The position numbers were made by a program, and so were the translations under genes. Below, one piece after another: positions 16,379 through 20,163 of a DNA stretch of 20,163 bases. The DNA is from Fragilaria crotonensis (lineage: Eukaryota; Bacillariophyta; Fragilariophyceae; Fragilariales; Fragilariaceae). How positions within the stretch are numbered: position 1 is the stretch's first letter; each line of letters begins with the position of its first letter. The notes below the pieces were generated by a model, which saw only the letters and a program-made list of their open reading frames with translations, made no database searches and had not been told where the DNA came from. The DNA lies in assembly GCA_022925895.1 (NCBI GenBank), contig JAKSYS010000832.1, positions 1 through 20,163 of the forward strand, given 5' to 3'.

Positions 16379-19126
16379 ATGAACCCATCCAAGTCTCTGC
16401 TCTTTGGACATTCGTTGTTGTCGGTACTGTCAAAAACGCTGCTGACTTTACTCTTGATGGCAAACCCTGCACACGGATTGAATCACATGCTCGGAGTCCG
16501 TTGCTCAGCTTTTCGCAGATTTTCTCGACCAGTTTATTTATCCATGACCAGGATTCCTTCCAATGAAGAACTAGTCGCCCGACGTTTGGAGGTGGCACGT
16601 GAAAAGAAACTAGCTCGGCGGCAAGCAATTCAGGAGTCGCATGATCGCAACATAAAATTCAAACGCATGCTCCATAGCGACGCGAACTCATCACAGGGCG
16701 AAGGCTTTCAAATACCGAGTCTTTACTCTCTTAAGCTGTCGGTTTGCCCAGAACTTCGAGATGAACTCAAGTTGAACGGAAGAGAAAAGAGAGGGCGAGT
16801 CTTTGTCGAAATGGGGAGCGACGCGAGCCGAACGTTGAAGGGTCTCAAGATGGAACTTCACTCCTTCTTCCGAGTCTTGCGGAAGAGCAGTTACCTTCTC
16901 GAAGCGACAATTCCAAAGGTCGACGACAATGGATTGATCGTTAATGATGTTGATGTCTGGAATGATCTGAATGATGCGTGGAAGATTGAATCAGATCAGG
17001 ATGTACTTCGGACATTTTCGGCTGCGGACGAGTTTTTCGAAGCCCATCAGGACAAGCTGAAACGTCCATCATTGCTCCTGTACGTAGCCAAAGACCCCAA
17101 TGCACCTCCTCCGGAGCCCAGCCCCACCTATCTGGAGAACTTGCCCGATCCAGCCGCCACAGAGTCGATGACCATGCTGTCATTCTACGCATTTCCGCCC
17201 GATACTATCAGAAATCCTGAAGACTTTGCGGTGAGTTTGAGAAAATTGTGGAAACCCTTTAATGCCTTGGGCAGAGTCTACGTTGCACAAGAGGGTGTCA
17301 ATGCCCAAATGAGTGTCCCAACGAATGTGTTGGAAAATTTCATGGAGTGCTGCCGCTCCGTTCCAGAGCTCGGCGAATGGATGGAAAATGGAGTTAATGT
17401 TGATCCAAAACCTTTGTCAGTGGAGGAATTCGCCACCGCAGGCGTCCCTGTCAACGGAAAACCTGCACCTCCCTTCCGAAATCTTCACATCAGAGTCCGA
17501 AATCAAGTTGTTGCCGATGGTCTTGACAAGCCCTTGGATTGGCAGTCGGCAGGGTATGACATGCCGCCCCTTGAATGGCACGAGAAGTTAAAGGAGGCTC
17601 GCGAGCAGCAAGAAGCTGGACTGTTGGCTGCTCCTATCCTCCTTGATTGTCGCAACAAGTACGAAACAGACGTTGGACGCTTTGAGTTGGCCGAACCGTT
17701 GGGTACGGAAAACTTTCGTGAGAGCTGGGATGTCATAAGGGAACGTCTCGCCGATACCCCAAAGGATGCTCCTATTATGATGTACTGCACTGGTGGTATC
17801 CGATGCGTCAAGGTGGGTGCCTACGTGACACAAGAACTGGGCTTTACGAATGTGAGTCGATTGGCGGGAGGCATCATCGCCTATGATCGAACGTTAAGTG
17901 AGAAGGCTCCTGATTCAGAACCATTGTTCAAGGGAACAAACTTCGTCTTTGACGGACGCCTGGGACGTCCCATCACCGAGGACGACTTCGGAAATTGTGT
18001 CACATGCGGTTCCGAAACGTCGTTGGTGAGTAATTGCTTGAATGACAATTGTCATCAGCGCATGATTCAGTGTGAAGCGTGCAAGGCGACCTTTTATGGC
18101 GCCTGTTCCGATGCATGCAAACAACGTATCATAAATGGAGGCATGATTCCACGCATGAGTGAGGCTACGGACCAACAAGCGAACATTGCTTCTGAATCAA
18201 GCGAGGTCATCCGTTTTGAAAATTTGGAAGAGTACAGTTCCGGTCACTCGTCTCCACCACCGTCCTTTTTTCGTGAGGTTGAATTCAACACGAAGCAATT
18301 CATGCCAACAGGGGCTCATATGGTGTCCGGAGCTGCCCAGGGTCGATGGTTGACACAGTTGGCCTCCATGACAAGGGAAGGTCGTATCTTGGAATTGGGC
18401 ACTTTCACTGGGTACGCCACGGCCTGTTTCTTGGAGGGTGCCGCCAACGCCGGCTTTGCTGTAGGATACTCTGGGGTGGGTGGACGAGATGGTGGTCCGT
18501 TCGTCATGTCACTGGAACGCGATGCGAGAGCTATCAACATCGCAGTGGCGCATCTCCGCGTAATGGCTGAAAATGGGGTGTCAGAGCAAGGAGCCGAGGC
18601 AGCCTGTGCACTGCGAGTCAGCGGCAAAGATCTTCCCGTGGTTGTTGAAGATAGCGTGACATTAGCCTACAATGGAATCGCGGGATGTGAAGTGATCCGA
18701 GTTACCGATGCTCTCGCGACTGTCGAGGCCATGGTCGCTGGCACGGGAGAGCTCAATCCGGCTCCCTTTGATATGGTTTTTGTGGACGCTGACAAAACTC
18801 GTCTACTCGAATATGCAGAAGCTCTAATCAGCAACGATCGTATCCTGAAAAGGGGTGGGTTGATTGTTGTGGACAACGTCTTGTGGAAAGGCTTGGTGCT
18901 GGAAGCTAATACAGGAGAGTTCACGCCAGATAATGATGACAACGATAGCAACAGCGGCAGTGATGATGATGGTAGCAACAATGACGGCGCAGCCCGCAGG
19001 GGTCGTCGCGCGCGTAAGCTAGCGATGAAGATGCACAAGTTCAACAGCGCGATCGTCAAAGACACTCGCGTTGAGGTGGTTGTGCTGCCTATGCGAGATG
19101 GTCTGAGTGTAATTCGAAAAAGGTAG
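16379..19126 (+). CDS. TrhO-type tRNA uridine hydroxylase fused to a TrmR/CCoAOMT-like O-methyltransferase
   Basis: One uninterrupted ORF of 915 codons. The start is the ATG at 16379; a TTG four codons upstream is rejected. Residues 1-33 resemble a signal peptide (LLTLLLMANPAHG) followed by a basic, Ser-rich stretch (to about 60), suggesting plastid or other organelle import. Residues ~110-240 are an unrecognised domain. ~264-330 match the TrhO N-terminal domain (RVYVAQEGVNAQMS). ~418-505 are a rhodanese domain with LLDCRNKYETDVGRFE and the catalytic loop CTGGIRC (Cys 470, Cys 476). ~521-581 carry FVFDGRLG and eight Cys as in the TrhO C-terminus. ~627-915 are a class I SAM methyltransferase: motif I ILELGTFTGYA (670-680), metal ligands Asp 803 (VDADK), Asp 832 and Asn 833 (DNVLW), C-terminal PMRDGLSVIRK. 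Bacterial TrhO makes ho5U34 with O2; bacterial TrmR, of this methyltransferase family, methylates ho5U to mo5U. The combined activity is inferred. Confidence 0.88.
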   Translation: MNPSKSLLFGHSLLSVLSKTLLTLLLMANPAHGLNHMLGVRCSAFRRFSRPVYLSMTRIPSNEELVARRLEVAREKKLARRQAIQESHDRNIKFKRMLHSDANSSQGEGFQIPSLYSLKLSVCPELRDELKLNGREKRGRVFVEMGSDASRTLKGLKMELHSFFRVLRKSSYLLEATIPKVDDNGLIVNDVDVWNDLNDAWKIESDQDVLRTFSAADEFFEAHQDKLKRPSLLLYVAKDPNAPPPEPSPTYLENLPDPAATESMTMLSFYAFPPDTIRNPEDFAVSLRKLWKPFNALGRVYVAQEGVNAQMSVPTNVLENFMECCRSVPELGEWMENGVNVDPKPLSVEEFATAGVPVNGKPAPPFRNLHIRVRNQVVADGLDKPLDWQSAGYDMPPLEWHEKLKEAREQQEAGLLAAPILLDCRNKYETDVGRFELAEPLGTENFRESWDVIRERLADTPKDAPIMMYCTGGIRCVKVGAYVTQELGFTNVSRLAGGIIAYDRTLSEKAPDSEPLFKGTNFVFDGRLGRPITEDDFGNCVTCGSETSLVSNCLNDNCHQRMIQCEACKATFYGACSDACKQRIINGGMIPRMSEATDQQANIASESSEVIRFENLEEYSSGHSSPPPSFFREVEFNTKQFMPTGAHMVSGAAQGRWLTQLASMTREGRILELGTFTGYATACFLEGAANAGFAVGYSGVGGRDGGPFVMSLERDARAINIAVAHLRVMAENGVSEQGAEAACALRVSGKDLPVVVEDSVTLAYNGIAGCEVIRVTDALATVEAMVAGTGELNPAPFDMVFVDADKTRLLEYAEALISNDRILKRGGLIVVDNVLWKGLVLEANTGEFTPDNDDNDSNSGSDDDGSNNDGAARRGRRARKLAMKMHKFNSAIVKDTRVEVVVLPMRDGLSVIRKR

Positions 19127-19242
19127 TGATAAGACGCCTTTCTTAAATGAAACTCATATGTACTAACGACCTTAGATTCGGGCACGTGGGCTTCCTCGCA
19201 TAGTACAACAATACTGATTTTGAAGATTGGGTGAGGGGATCC
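19127..19242. other. Convergent 3' ends of two genes
   Basis: Only 116 bp separate the stop codons of the TrhO-OMT gene (plus) and the 24-residue-repeat gene (minus), so their 3' untranslated regions must be short or overlap. No terminator-like or polyadenylation signal is clear. Confidence 0.5.
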
Positions 19243-19953
19243 TTACTTCTCGCTTCGACCGGCTGGGGTGGAAAGTGGTGGTGTGCTGGGAGTTGTAGTT
19301 GACGGAGTTTGCTCGTCAGTCTGAAGTGCCTTTCCAATCTTGGTTGCAACGAAAGTGAGGAGCGCTCCAGTTGCGTTGACTGCGCGCTCCACGAGGCGAT
19401 GCCTTCGATTCAGTTCTACCATTGTATCCCATGACCAAACCAAGAATGCTTTGCTCCTCTCCAGAATGTTGTGCTTTCTGTCAAATTCTTTTGCCTTCTC
19501 CCATGCCTCAGAAGCCGCTTCCTTTCCCTTTTGCACCAGATTGTGCTGGCGATCTAGTTCCACGGCCTTGGCCTTGGCTTCGAGTGCAACATGCCCGATA
19601 GCGCGAGCCACGTCTCCCGTTGCTCCGGCTTGTTTCGTGGCATAAGCAGTTCCAAAGCCAGCCAAAATGGCCAGGAAAGGCCCACCCACGAGGAGGCCAA
19701 CCGCCCCTGTCGCGACTCCCGCACCCACTGTCAAGTTTTGGAGATGATCATCACCTTGTTCTGGTTCTTCATCGTCAAAAGGCGCAACAGGAACTCCTTC
19801 GAGATGTTCAACCGCTACTGCGTTGGCCAAAGAAAAATCAGGGACCACGTAGTCAGCATGAGTGGCTTCCACCAATGGGGAGTTATCTGCGTCGACGAAA
19901 GCGTTAGTTCGGCCCATGATTGGTAGATGGGAAGTGTCAGAAGGAGAGCTCAT
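19243..19953 (-). CDS. Hypothetical protein with glycine-rich hydrophobic segment and three 24-residue repeats
   Basis: 236 residues, single exon, ATG at 19953. Not recognised. Residues 1-70 are acidic and probably disordered. Residues 74-107 are hydrophobic and Gly-rich (VGLLVGGPFLAILAGFG) with small-x3-small spacing, fit for a membrane hairpin or membrane-associated helix. Then three units repeat with an exact 24-residue period: ELDRQHNLVQK at 132, EFDRKHNILER at 156, ELNRRHRLVER at 180. Each has acidic-hydrophobic-Asp/Asn-Arg-x-His-x-aliphatic-aliphatic, followed by an Ala-rich or aromatic helix. A Thr/Pro/Ser tail ends the protein. Similar short (E/D)LDxxH repeats occur in some eukaryotic proteins of the Vip1/BPA1 type, but there is no RNA-binding domain here. 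The gene is convergent with the TrhO-OMT gene. Confidence 0.75.
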   Translation of the reverse strand: MSSPSDTSHLPIMGRTNAFVDADNSPLVEATHADYVVPDFSLANAVAVEHLEGVPVAPFDDEEPEQGDDHLQNLTVGAGVATGAVGLLVGGPFLAILAGFGTAYATKQAGATGDVARAIGHVALEAKAKAVELDRQHNLVQKGKEAASEAWEKAKEFDRKHNILERSKAFLVWSWDTMVELNRRHRLVERAVNATGALLTFVATKIGKALQTDEQTPSTTTPSTPPLSTPAGRSEK

Positions 19954-20163
19954 AAATTGTTGCTGCGGAGCAAGTTTGGACGTGTCTTCCTTCGTTTTTG
20001 CATTCTTCTGGATTCATTGTTCTCATGATCAGACAGCCACGACTCCAGTTCTTGTGCCATGTGCCACAAACCCGACGATCGGCCAAACGAACTGGTTCGT
20101 GCCACGTGGCATACCATAACTACACGGCAGGGGCAGCAGTTCTATATATATATAAAAACTAAT
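19954..20163 (-). promoter_or_regulatory. Upstream region of the 24-residue-repeat gene with a G-box palindrome
   Basis: The 12-bp perfect palindrome TGCCACGTGGCA lies at 20100-20111, about 150 bp upstream of the ATG at 19953, and contains the CACGTG core bound by bHLH or bZIP factors. A related half (tgtgccatgtgcca) is at 20053-20066. A TA-dinucleotide run occurs at about 20143-20153. Function is inferred from position only. Confidence 0.4.

Noticed and set aside
15992-16628. Minus-strand open frames of 98 and 125 codons
   Set aside because: No domain recognised. The second runs antisense into the TrhO-OMT coding start, and the first has no supporting signal.
1-20163. CRISPR arrays, tRNA or rRNA genes
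   Set aside because: I looked for regularly spaced direct repeats and for cloverleaf-type sequences with a T-loop and saw none.

Overview
The window is nuclear DNA of a photosynthetic eukaryote with a secondary plastid, most likely a diatom of the Phaeodactylum type. Four things point that way: short GT-AG introns of 73 to 136 bp; a fibrillin-like protein whose signal peptide is followed at once by Phe, as in diatom bipartite plastid targeting; a GH16 enzyme of the KRE6/SKN1 type used for chrysolaminarin-like glucans; and a DIRS-like retroelement of a style common in diatoms. The species name is inference.

Layout. 1-609 is intergenic and holds an inverted-repeat (MITE-like) structure. 610-3846 (minus) is a three-exon gene for translation factor eIF5B. 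3847-4716 is intergenic and carries a 321-bp non-autonomous hAT-like element (4158-4478) with 16-bp terminal inverted repeats and a perfect 8-bp target duplication. 4717-5601 (minus) is a plastid fibrillin-like protein, divergent from 5909-6860 (plus), a two-exon gene for a secreted or plastid-routed protein rich in Met and in DP/NP motifs. 6972-9009 (minus) is a three-exon GH16 enzyme with an EGF-like module and a C-terminal membrane anchor.

9421-15520 is a GC-rich DIRS-like retroelement: a gag-like ORF, then reverse transcriptase/RNase H, then a tyrosine recombinase. Gag and RT share one frame and are separated only by a TGA followed by CTG. The recombinase lies in the -1 frame, overlaps RT/RNase H and has no suitable ATG. 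The terminal repeats could not be identified by eye.

16379-19126 (plus) is the most interesting gene: one uninterrupted 915-codon ORF that fuses a complete TrhO-type tRNA uridine hydroxylase (rhodanese family) to a complete family-3 (CCoAOMT-like) O-methyltransferase. In bacteria, separate TrhO and TrmR proteins of these two families carry out consecutive steps from U34 to ho5U to mo5U in tRNA, so the fusion reads as a single-chain, probably organelle-directed, 5-methoxyuridine synthase. 19243-19953 (minus) encodes a small protein with a glycine-rich hydrophobic segment and three 24-residue repeats.

The host genes do not form an operon. They are an ordinary compact eukaryotic mixture of divergent and convergent pairs. 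The clearest shared theme is plastid or secretory routing (fibrillin, Met-rich protein, GH16, TrhO-OMT).
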